Below are positions 27,259-35,123 of a stretch of 46,818 bases of DNA, piece after piece. The position numbers and the translations under genes are program-made. The stretch spans positions 1-46,818 of the forward strand of contig JBBRMF010000006.1 of assembly GCA_038230975.1 (NCBI GenBank), read 5' to 3'. A model generated the notes under the pieces. It was given only the letters and a program-made list of their open reading frames with translations. It was not told the origin of the DNA and searched no databases. The stretch comes from JANXVV01 sp038230975 (GTDB lineage: Bacteria; Planctomycetota; Phycisphaerae; Tepidisphaerales; Tepidisphaeraceae). How positions within the stretch are numbered: the first letter of the stretch is position 1; each line of letters starts with the position of its first letter.

Positions 27259-28176
27259 TGAATCCTCCCGTCCGTCAAACCCCCCAAGCCCGACCCATAC
27301 ACGCAGATTACTGAGAACATCGTCGGTATCGTACCGCCCCGGGCCGGCAATACCAAGCAATTTAATGAGCCGTGTCCACACAGATAGGATCTATCGAAGT
27401 TAGTAGCGCACCGCTCCCAATGTTGAAACCTCACGCAACAAACAAATTCCAGTAGTAAGCATAACGCGATGTCGTGGATCTAGATGCCCAATAGCCACGA
27501 AACTAAAGATGGTCGCCGCAAGACAACAAAACACCGTCGCCGCAAGACAACAAAACACCGTCGCCGCGAGCGCGACGAATCCCTGGAGCAATTCGGCAAC
27601 GCTGGTGCCGCGTTTACGGTCACGGCTGGCGTCTGTTCGATCGGTTTTGTCCAGGCCAGCTTCCAGATCTAAAGTTCAGTTATTGCGGGAAGCAAAGGAG
27701 TCACCCAAGCAACCTCAGACCTTCATGTGCAGGAGTGATTTACGGCTTTTTAGAAGTGTGCGCGCAGACGGCCATTTTCCACTCAAACACATAGGACAAT
27801 TCCAAGAACCTCAACGAATAATGCCGAATTCGTGTCTTTTTCGATACCCCGAAAACTGTTTCATTCTGTTGCATTCTGTTGCATTGCGATTCTAATTTGG
27901 TCGGCAATTCCGGCAGGTTTTTCAGACGTCCAGATGAATGACCGCAATGTCTTGGCATCAGCTCCTTCATGACGATGGGCTCAAGGCGATTGGCAACATC
28001 GCACCGGATGCCGAGGATGGCCGTCGAGTGGGTTGCGTGACAGCGAAGCGCCTCTCGGCGAGAATGGACTGGCATTCTGCGCCGGTGAGGGAGGCGATTG
28101 ATGAACTACCCAGATTCGATCTGGAGACATGCCGTATTGTTCTGACACGCAGTTTTCATTGATATCGGAGTTTCAC
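27259..28176. other. Intergenic stretch before glpK
   Basis: No convincing gene in about 918 bases. It contains a 24-base tandem repeat (27512-27570) and a short direct repeat ATTCTGTTGC (twice, near 27863-27884). The several short reading frames here have no ribosome sites and no recognisable motifs. The glpK promoter should lie near the right end, but I cannot point to a clear -10/-35 pair. Confidence 0.6.
27512..27570. repeat. 24-base tandem repeat (about 2.4 copies)
   Basis: Two perfect copies of a 24-base unit beginning GTCGCCGCAAGACAACAAAA (27512-27535 and 27536-27559) are followed by a partial third copy. The period is a multiple of three, but no supported gene crosses it. It looks like replication slippage in non-coding DNA. 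Confidence 0.85.
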
Positions 28177-29673
28177 TTGCCATTCATACTTGCACTGGAT
28201 CAGGGGACGACGAGTTCGCGGGCGATTCTGTTTGGCAACGACGGGCATGTTTACGGCGTAGCGCAAAAAGAACTCCGGCAGATTTATCCGCAGGCGGGAT
28301 GGGTGGAGCATGATCCGGAAGATATCTGGTCGACGCAGTTGGAGGTGGCACGGGAGGTGATCGCAAAGGCGGGCTTGCAAGCACAAGATATCGCGGCGAT
28401 CGGGATTACCAATCAGCGGGAGACGGCAATTCTGTGGGACCGACAAAGCGGCAAGCCGATATACAATGCGATCGTCTGGCAGGATCGAAGGACATCTCAG
28501 TATTGCGATTCACTTAAAAGGGACGGGTATCTGGATCTGGTGCGGATGAAAACGGGGCTGGTGATCGATGCTTATTTTTCAGCCAGTAAGATTCACTGGC
28601 TGTTGGAACACGTGCCGGGCGCGCGGGAGCGGGCCGAGCGCGGTGAGCTGGCATTTGGCACGGTGGATTCATGGCTGATGTGGAAACTGACAGGCGGCGC
28701 GGCTCATGCGACGGATGTATCGAATGCGTCGCGCACGATGATATTTAATATTCGTTCACTCGATTGGGATGATGAGTTATTGAAGGTGATGAAGATTCCG
28801 CGGGCGATTTTACCGGCGGTGCGGTCGTGCAGCGAAGTATACGGCGAGACCGAGAAAGACATTTTCGGTTCGCCGATCAAGATCGCGGGGATTGCGGGGG
28901 ATCAGCAGGCGGCGCTTTTCGGGCAGACTTGTTTTTCGCGCGGGTTGGCCAAAAACACCTATGGCACCGGCTGCTTCATGCTGATGAATATCGGGGCCGA
29001 GCCGATTGTGTCGGAACATAAACTATTGACGACCGTGGCATGGCAGCGAAACGGATTGACCGAATACGCGCTCGAAGGGAGCGTGTTTATCGGCGGCGCG
29101 GTGGTGCAATGGCTGCGCGATGGATTGAACCTCGTAAAATCGGCGGCGGAAATTGAAGCGCTCGCGGCAAGTGTCCCAGACAATGGTGGCGTGTATATGG
29201 TGCCAGCTTTTGCAGGGCTGGGAGCGCCTCACTGGGATCAGTACGCGCGGGGAAGCATCTCCGGCATCACGCGCGGCACCACTTCGGCGCATTTTGCTCG
29301 CGCGGCGTTGGAGAGCATTGCCTATCAAGTAGCCGATGTGCTGGACGTGATGCAGAAGGACTCGGGCATTCAGATCAAAGAATTACGCGTCGATGGCGGC
29401 GCGGCTTCGAACAATTTGCTGCTTCAGTTTCAAGCGGACCTGCTGCGCGTGCCGGTGATTCGGCCGAAGGTCACAGAGACCACGGCGCTTGGCGCGGCGT
29501 ATCTGGCGGGGTTGGCGGTGGGGTTTTGGAAAGGGGCCGACGATGTGCGGGCGCATTGGGAGGTGGATCGAACTTTTGAGCCTAATATGAATGAAGCAGT
29601 CGTTTGCCATCACCGCAAGCGGTGGACAGAGGCATTGCAACGGTCGATGGATTGGGAGGAACATGATGGATGA
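28177..29673 (+). CDS. glpK: Glycerol kinase
   Basis: A 498-residue FGGY-family kinase that phosphorylates glycerol to glycerol-3-phosphate in the cytoplasm. The N-terminal phosphate loop LALDQGTTSSRAI appears at residues 5-17, the substrate region includes WQDRRT near residue 102, and the C-terminal FGGY signature is seen in the region around ELRVDGGAASNNLLLQFQAD. I start at TTG 28177: CGGAG ends 6 bases before it, and the resulting length agrees with the family (about 500). The longer frame from 28129 would add 16 residues before the invariant start. glpD follows 68 bases downstream, so this is a glycerol catabolic operon. No glpF or glpR is seen. Confidence 0.97.
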   Translation: MPFILALDQGTTSSRAILFGNDGHVYGVAQKELRQIYPQAGWVEHDPEDIWSTQLEVAREVIAKAGLQAQDIAAIGITNQRETAILWDRQSGKPIYNAIVWQDRRTSQYCDSLKRDGYLDLVRMKTGLVIDAYFSASKIHWLLEHVPGARERAERGELAFGTVDSWLMWKLTGGAAHATDVSNASRTMIFNIRSLDWDDELLKVMKIPRAILPAVRSCSEVYGETEKDIFGSPIKIAGIAGDQQAALFGQTCFSRGLAKNTYGTGCFMLMNIGAEPIVSEHKLLTTVAWQRNGLTEYALEGSVFIGGAVVQWLRDGLNLVKSAAEIEALAASVPDNGGVYMVPAFAGLGAPHWDQYARGSISGITRGTTSAHFARAALESIAYQVADVLDVMQKDSGIQIKELRVDGGAASNNLLLQFQADLLRVPVIRPKVTETTALGAAYLAGLAVGFWKGADDVRAHWEVDRTFEPNMNEAVVCHHRKRWTEALQRSMDWEEHDG

Positions 29674-29702
29674 CGAGAAGCATCCGGTTATCGCACAATT
29701 CC

Positions 29703-29718
29703 GTCCGCTATAGCGGAC
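29703..29718. repeat. Perfect 16-base palindrome between glpK and glpD
   Basis: GTCCGCTATAGCGGAC reads the same on both strands, in the 68-base gap of the operon. It might be a regulator site, an mRNA hairpin or a short repeat remnant. The absence of a loop or T-run argues against a terminator. Confidence 0.55.
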
Positions 29719-29741
29719 CCTACAAAGTTTGAAACATTCGC

Positions 29742-31319
29742 ATGAATCGCGACCTCTCTTTCCAACGCCTCCTCGCCTTCGATGGTCCCTGGGACATCGC
29801 CATCATCGGCGGTGGCGCTACCGGTGTCGGCATCGCAGTCGACGCGGCATCGCGGGGATATTCGGCTTGTCTTCTGGAGCAGAGTGATTTTGGAAAAGGG
29901 ACTTCGAGCCGATCGACGAAGTTAGTGCATGGGGGTGTGCGGTATCTGCAGCAGGGGAATATTTCGCTGGTGATGGAGGCTTTGAAGGAGCGGGGAATTC
30001 TGCGGCGGAACGCGCCGCACCTCGTGCATGATCTGGCGTTTGTGGTGCCGAATTATTCGTGGTGGGAGGCACCATTCTATGGGATTGGCATGAAGGTGTA
30101 TGACCTGCTGGCGGGGAAGTATGGGTTTGGAAAATCACGGCTGCTCTCAAAGGAGGAAGTGCTGGAGCATATTCCGACGCTGGAGCAAACGGATTTGCGC
30201 GGTGGCGTGCTGTATCACGATGGGCAGTTTGATGATTCGCGATTGTTAATTGATCTGGCTCAGACCGCGGAATCGCAGGGGGCGGTGCTTTTGAATTACG
30301 CGCGCGTGGTGACGCTGAGCCAGGTTGCGGGCGGATTGTTGAATGGCATTATTTTCCGCGATGAGGAAGCAGGCACGGAACATGCGATTCAGGCCAAATG
30401 TGTCATCAATGCGACGGGGGCGTTTTGCGACGAAGTGCGGCGGATGGTTGAACCCAATGCGTCGCCGATCATTGCGCCGAGCCAAGGGGTTCATCTCGTT
30501 CTTGCGCGATCTTTTTTGCCGGGGGATGCGGCGATCATGGTGCCGCGAACGAGCGATGGTCGTGTGATGTTTGCGATTCCGTGGCACGATCACACGCTGC
30601 TCGGAACGACGGATACACCGGTGGATGAAGCGGTGTTGGAGCCGATCGCTTTGGAGCAGGAGATCGATTTTATTCTGGAGACGGCGGGGCAATATCTTTC
30701 AAAGCAGCCGACGCGGAAGGAGGTGCTGAGTATGTTCGCGGGGATTCGACCGTTGGTGAAAATGAAAGATGGGGCAAAGACGGCGGCGATGGCACGGGAC
30801 CATACGATCGTGATTTCAAAATCACAGTTAATCACGATTGCAGGTGGAAAGTGGACGACCTATCGGAAGATGGCGGAGGAATGCGTGGATCAGGCGGTGG
30901 AACTTGTGAAGCTTGAGCCGCGCGATTGCGTGACGGAGACCCTGGAAATTCACGGGCATCAATCGCCGGGGGATTTAGCGGATGAGTTGCGTGATTATGG
31001 GTCGGCAGCGAATGACATTCGGGACCTGATTGCACAGAATACGGAGTTGGGTCGGCGGCTTCATCCGGCTTTAAATATCGTGGCGGCGCAGGTGGTTTGG
31101 GCGGTGCGGTTTGAGATGGCTCGAACTCTGGAAGATGTGTTGGCACGGCGAGCGAGGGCACTTTTTCTGAATGCAAAGGCGGCGATGGAGATGGCGACCG
31201 AGACGGCGCGGATCATGGCGGCGGAACTGGGGCGCGATGGTGATTGGGAGAAGCAGGAAGTGCGGCGGTTCGGTGCGGTGGCGAAGGGATATGTTGCGAA
31301 GGATTCGGCAGTGTCTTGA
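29742..31319 (+). CDS. glpD: FAD-dependent glycerol-3-phosphate dehydrogenase
   Basis: A 525-residue flavoprotein that oxidises glycerol-3-phosphate to dihydroxyacetone phosphate and passes electrons to quinone at the membrane. The N-terminal FAD loop IAIIGGGATGVGIAVDAASR starts near residue 19. GTSSRSTKLVHGGVRYLQQG follows near residue 52, the DAO-family signature. The C-terminal domain is seen in VAAQVVWAVRFEMARTLEDV and RRARALFLN near residue 465. Length matches GlpD (about 500-550). It is the second gene of the glycerol operon. There is no clear Shine-Dalgarno before the ATG. Confidence 0.97.
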   Translation: MNRDLSFQRLLAFDGPWDIAIIGGGATGVGIAVDAASRGYSACLLEQSDFGKGTSSRSTKLVHGGVRYLQQGNISLVMEALKERGILRRNAPHLVHDLAFVVPNYSWWEAPFYGIGMKVYDLLAGKYGFGKSRLLSKEEVLEHIPTLEQTDLRGGVLYHDGQFDDSRLLIDLAQTAESQGAVLLNYARVVTLSQVAGGLLNGIIFRDEEAGTEHAIQAKCVINATGAFCDEVRRMVEPNASPIIAPSQGVHLVLARSFLPGDAAIMVPRTSDGRVMFAIPWHDHTLLGTTDTPVDEAVLEPIALEQEIDFILETAGQYLSKQPTRKEVLSMFAGIRPLVKMKDGAKTAAMARDHTIVISKSQLITIAGGKWTTYRKMAEECVDQAVELVKLEPRDCVTETLEIHGHQSPGDLADELRDYGSAANDIRDLIAQNTELGRRLHPALNIVAAQVVWAVRFEMARTLEDVLARRARALFLNAKAAMEMATETARIMAAELGRDGDWEKQEVRRFGAVAKGYVAKDSAVS

Positions 31320-31327
31320 TTCTGCCT

Positions 31328-31393
31328 GTGGCGTGAGCGTCTCGCCCGCGTTTTCTTCGGAATGAAAATGTACGGGCGAGGCGCCCACGCCAT
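31328..31393. repeat. Dispersed palindrome family 2, copy A
   Basis: An inverted repeat just past the glpD stop. The left arm contains GTCTCGCCCGCG and the right arm contains ACGGGCGAGGCGCCCACGCC; about ten bases separate them. The same arms occur at 43036-43102 and 45622-45688. It could fold into a strong hairpin and may protect or end the glp message. Confidence 0.85.
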
Positions 31394-31536
31394 GGATTTC
31401 GGTACGTTCGTTACAGACATTACAAACCGTTGGGGATTTGCCGGTGAACTAAAATTGTGAGGCGGTCGTAGTTTCAACTCGTCCTGTAATTTCCGATCTA
31501 CCAAGACTGATCGAGCGTTTTTCAGCAAGGATAACG

Positions 31537-33543
31537 ATGATGAAACGAAACCACCGCCGAAATCAACCTCGTAATGACCGCACTACTGCCATGATCGAGC
31601 CATTGGAAGATCGGCTACTGATGGCAGTGTTTACGGTGACGAACACGAATGATTCCGGAGTGGGTTCGTTGCGATGGGCGATCAGCCAAACGGGCACGGT
31701 GGCTGGATTGAATACGGTGGCGTTCAACATCGCGAGTGCGGATAAGACGATTCGGCCGACGAGTTCTCTGGACGTTTGGACCCCCGCCATCATTGATGCG
31801 ACGACGCAAACAGGTTACGCGGGCAAACCCCTCGTGACGATCGATGGCACGAACGCGGGCAGTAACGATGGCTTTCGACTGGGCGGCGGATGCACGCTGA
31901 AAGGCGTCGACATTATTCGCTTTGTGGGTTCGGGGATCAGTTGCACCACTTCCACGGGTAAAGGTGGCAACACCATTCAGGCGGATTGGATTGGGATTGA
32001 TATCAACGGAAATGCGGCGGCAAACGCGGGGCATGGGGTGGGTGCATATACGCCGGGTAACGTGATCGGAGGACCGAACAAAAGCGATGGCAATCGCATC
32101 GCCAGCAACGGCGGGTATGGCGTATTTATCCTGGGTGGACTGTTTGGAAACAATGCCTCGGGGAATGTGGTCGAGAATAATTTGATCGGTGTGAACCTCG
32201 CGGGCAACGCGGCGATGGGGAATTACAACGGGGTGGGCGTGCAGAGTTCGCCGAACAATTCGATTTTGTACAATGTGATTTCGGCGTCGCGAGAAGTTTC
32301 ACCGAATTCGGGTGGGGATGGAATTTTGTTGACGAGCGGAGCAAACGGCACGGTGATTCGCGGCAATCTGATCGGCACTGATACCACCGGCACGACGGCG
32401 GTGGCGAATCAGCAATATGGAATTGAAGTGCAGACATCGGGGAACACGATCTCGGGGAACACGATTTCCGGGAATACGAAAGCCGGGTTGATCTTTTATG
32501 CCGGTGGAGCAACGGGCAGCACGGTGACGGGGAACTTCATCGGGACCGATTTAACGGGGACCAAGGCACTCGGAAATCTGCAACAGGGTGTTGCGTTTGC
32601 GAATAGCGCGGGGGCGAATTTGATCGGTGGGTTGAACCCCGGGGATGGGAATGTGATCGCGGCGAATGTTGGCCAGGGGATCGCGATTTTCCCAGGAAAC
32701 GGGGAAGTGATCCAGGGAAATCGAATCGGCATTGGCGCGGGTGGTCAGCGGCTTGGGAATCAATTGGAAGGGATCGTGGGGTACGGGTCATCGGGGACGG
32801 TGATCGGCGGTTCGACGACGGCGGCGGGGAATATCATTGCGTACAACGTCAAGGCGGGAATCGGATCGATCGATGCCGGGGCGGATAAAGGGAACAATCA
32901 GATTTTTGGAAACAACGGGCAGGTGACCGCCCCACCGTCGCCGCAGTTGGTATCGGCGGTTTCACGGCGATCGCATGCGGGAACGAATTACGATATTCCG
33001 CTGCTGTTGACGGGGACAACAGGCGTTGAATGCCGAATAGTTTCCGGTGGCGCGACGCTGGTGCTGACATTTGATAAGCCGATGACTTCGGCGAATGCGG
33101 CGGTTACCGGGGGCACGGGCAATGTAGTCGGCGCGCCGATCGCCGGGGGAAATACACTGTCGATCAATCTCGGAAATGTGGGCAATGCGCAAACCTTGAC
33201 GCTGGGCCTGAGCAATGTTGTTTCGGCGGACGGGGGAACGCTGCCGAATACATCAGTGACTTTCCGTATCATGCAGGGAGATGTGAACGGGAACGGGGTG
33301 GTCACGTCCGCCGATGTGGCAACTGTGAAATACAACTCGGGCAAAAACGCAGACGGGACGAACTTCCGATCGGATCTGAATGCGAATGGGATCATTACGG
33401 TGTCGGATGTGGCGATAACGAAGTTGTACATCAATACGGTGATCGTGGCGGTGGCGAGCGCGGCACCGGCGGCGGTGGCTGCATCGAGCATTCCGGGGAC
33501 GAGTGATGTGTTGGATCGGTATCGGCAGGTGAAGTTGTTTTAG
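31537..33543 (+). CDS. LEPR-XLL beta-helix protein with C-terminal dockerin
   Basis: A 668-residue surface-type protein. The LEPR-XLL variant IEPLEDRLLMAV (about residues 20-31) follows a basic N-terminus. Next comes a CSLREAI-like opening (TNTNDSGVGSLRWAIS, about 34-50), then right-handed beta-helix repeats rich in NxIGxNxxGNxA and GNxISGN motifs (about 90-450). An Ig-like segment lies at about 460-575 and a type I dockerin at about 581-640, with two calcium-loop motifs (DVNGNGVVTSAD and DLNANGIITVSD). A short Ala-rich tail ends the protein. AAGG precedes the ATG by 6 bases. Beta-helix proteins often bind or cleave polysaccharides, but no catalytic residues can be assigned here. Confidence 0.9.
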   Translation: MMKRNHRRNQPRNDRTTAMIEPLEDRLLMAVFTVTNTNDSGVGSLRWAISQTGTVAGLNTVAFNIASADKTIRPTSSLDVWTPAIIDATTQTGYAGKPLVTIDGTNAGSNDGFRLGGGCTLKGVDIIRFVGSGISCTTSTGKGGNTIQADWIGIDINGNAAANAGHGVGAYTPGNVIGGPNKSDGNRIASNGGYGVFILGGLFGNNASGNVVENNLIGVNLAGNAAMGNYNGVGVQSSPNNSILYNVISASREVSPNSGGDGILLTSGANGTVIRGNLIGTDTTGTTAVANQQYGIEVQTSGNTISGNTISGNTKAGLIFYAGGATGSTVTGNFIGTDLTGTKALGNLQQGVAFANSAGANLIGGLNPGDGNVIAANVGQGIAIFPGNGEVIQGNRIGIGAGGQRLGNQLEGIVGYGSSGTVIGGSTTAAGNIIAYNVKAGIGSIDAGADKGNNQIFGNNGQVTAPPSPQLVSAVSRRSHAGTNYDIPLLLTGTTGVECRIVSGGATLVLTFDKPMTSANAAVTGGTGNVVGAPIAGGNTLSINLGNVGNAQTLTLGLSNVVSADGGTLPNTSVTFRIMQGDVNGNGVVTSADVATVKYNSGKNADGTNFRSDLNANGIITVSDVAITKLYINTVIVAVASAAPAAVAASSIPGTSDVLDRYRQVKLF

Positions 33544-33595
33544 AGAGGAATCGCGTGCCGTCGGCACAGCGGCAAAAAGGGATGACAGGATTAGT

Positions 33596-34579
33596 TCAGG
33601 CCGCACCTGCAAGACTGACTCGATCGCGACCTGCTTCTTTGGAGCGATAGAGCGCTTGATCTGCCAGGCGGACCAACTGATCGGCGTGATCAACGCGGTT
33701 CCCGGTGATTGACGCGATGCCGATGGACATTGAAAGCCCATCATTCCTCTTCAATAACTCTGCCGATACGGGTTTGAACTTCAGGCGAATGCGCTGCGCA
33801 ACGGCGGCAGCGTCGGCAGCGCTGGCCTGCGGCAACAGCAGTACAAATTCATCCCCGCCGTATCGAGCGGCGACATCCATCCGGCGCATGTTTTCGCCGA
33901 TGACTTCGCCGGCCAGAATCAATATCTGGTCGCCCACCTGATGCCCGAGGCTGTCGTTGAGCTGCTTGTATTTGTCCAGATCGATCATCACGCAGGACAT
34001 GTCTTTTTCGAATCGCTGGGCGTCTGCGAAGAGTTGTTCCAGAACCTTCGCAAAATGACGGCGATTGTAGAGACCCGTCAGTGGATCGGTCGCCGCGAGT
34101 TCTTCCACTTTTTGCAGCGATCGCTCGAGCAATGTGTTTTTATCGCATACATCGCGAAGCGCCTTTTCGAGCTCCGTGCGAAGTTGCTCGTTTTCACGAC
34201 GGATCTTGGCGACGATCAAATTCTTTTGCACCACGACCGGAATCGTGAATAAATAGTCACCAGTTTTTACAATGTAGTCGGTTGCGCCTTTGCGAATGGC
34301 TTCGGCGGCGACGTGCGCGACATTCTCACCGGTGACCATAATCACCGGCGTGGCGCAACGTTGACGCAAGTCATCGAGAATCTCCAGACCGGTCGCATCG
34401 GGAAGGTTGTAATCAGAAAGAATCAGATCGAACGATTTGAGATTTTGCCCAAGAGCCTCGCGGCGCGTTCCGACGTCGGTCACGTGGACTTCGCCGTCCA
34501 GGCAGTCCTCCAGGGTTTCGCGGATCAGCCCGCGCTGATCGACGTCGTCTTCGATGACTAAAATCCTAAGTTGATCCAA
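33596..34579 (-). CDS. Receiver-GGDEF diguanylate cyclase
   Basis: A 327-residue response regulator that should make cyclic di-GMP when phosphorylated. Receiver domain at 1-120: acidic pair in VIEDDVDQ, phospho-acceptor Asp56 in LILSDYNLPD, the Thr of MVTGE, and the Lys of IVKTGD. A coiled-coil linker (about 125-162) leads to the GGDEF domain (about 163-325). The active-site motif GGDEF is intact (241-245), and an RxxD product-inhibition site (RRMD, 232-235) stands five residues before it. I start at TTG 34579, which follows GAGGAG by 7 bases; the first ATG upstream in frame would add 55 unrelated residues. It is the last gene of a three-gene signalling operon, 31 bases after the regulator gene. 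Confidence 0.92.
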   Translation of the reverse strand: MDQLRILVIEDDVDQRGLIRETLEDCLDGEVHVTDVGTRREALGQNLKSFDLILSDYNLPDATGLEILDDLRQRCATPVIMVTGENVAHVAAEAIRKGATDYIVKTGDYLFTIPVVVQKNLIVAKIRRENEQLRTELEKALRDVCDKNTLLERSLQKVEELAATDPLTGLYNRRHFAKVLEQLFADAQRFEKDMSCVMIDLDKYKQLNDSLGHQVGDQILILAGEVIGENMRRMDVAARYGGDEFVLLLPQASAADAAAVAQRIRLKFKPVSAELLKRNDGLSMSIGIASITGNRVDHADQLVRLADQALYRSKEAGRDRVSLAGAA

Positions 34580-34610
34580 AATACATCTCCTCGGGCAGAT
34601 CGATTGACAT

Positions 34611-35081
34611 TCAGAGTCGGGTGGGTTTGGCAGACATTGGATGCGCCGGCGACTGATGAATATTGAGCCAATAATTGGTACTCGCCAGCACTGTCCGCAA
34701 GAACTGCTCGGCGTTGGCAGGCTTAAGCGTGTAACTATTGGCACCCCCGGCAGCGGCGGCTTTCATCTGCGCCGCGTCACTCACGCCGGTCATCATCACC
34801 ACGGGAATATCCCGAAGTTCGGGATTGGACTTGATCTGACGCAATGTTGCCTGCCCGTCCATGCCGGGCATTTCGATATCCAGATAGATCAGCCCCGGCC
34901 TTGGCATCCCGCTGGTGCTGCCGGAGTTTTTCAGCAGATCGATTGCTTCGATGCCGTTCCGAGCCTCGTACACTGAGTTGCTTACTTTGCATTGGGCGAT
35001 CGCATCGCGAACGATCATTCGGCAATCGTCATCGTCATCGACTAAGAGAATCGTTAAAGGCGTCTTGTTGTTTTCTGTCAT
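34611..35081 (-). CDS. CheY-like single-domain response regulator
   Basis: A 156-residue receiver-only protein. Acidic cluster VDDDDD at residues 14-19, phospho-acceptor Asp68 in LIYLDIEMPGMDG, Thr98 in MMTG, and Lys120 in YTLKPAN are all present. The loop around NSGSTSGMPRPG resembles Rcp1-type regulators, which often pair with a hybrid or phytochrome-like kinase. It lies between a sensor kinase gene (42 bases upstream) and a receiver-GGDEF gene (31 bases downstream), so it may compete for or relay phosphate from the same kinase. It has no output domain. Confidence 0.92.
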   Translation of the reverse strand: MTENNKTPLTILLVDDDDDCRMIVRDAIAQCKVSNSVYEARNGIEAIDLLKNSGSTSGMPRPGLIYLDIEMPGMDGQATLRQIKSNPELRDIPVVMMTGVSDAAQMKAAAAGGANSYTLKPANAEQFLRTVLASTNYWLNIHQSPAHPMSAKPTRL

Positions 35082-35123
35082 TTTTTTGAATCTCCGACTG
35101 TGCGTTTTTTCATAAGAGGATGG

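Noticed and set aside
27512..27570. CRISPR array
   Set aside because: The 24-base copies are directly adjacent with no spacers.
27740..28075. Minus-strand 111-codon frame before glpK
   Set aside because: No ribosome site, no signal or fold features and an unusual Cys/His/Met-rich composition; it overlaps the short direct repeat ATTCTGTTGC.
27938..28162. Plus-strand 74-codon frame running up to glpK
   Set aside because: No ribosome site and no recognisable motif, and it would end only 14 bases before glpK. A coding role cannot be excluded but is not supported.
33555..33567. Terminator between the convergent LEPR-XLL and GGDEF genes
   Set aside because: The palindrome GTGCCG-T-CGGCAC has a one-base loop and no T-run on either side.
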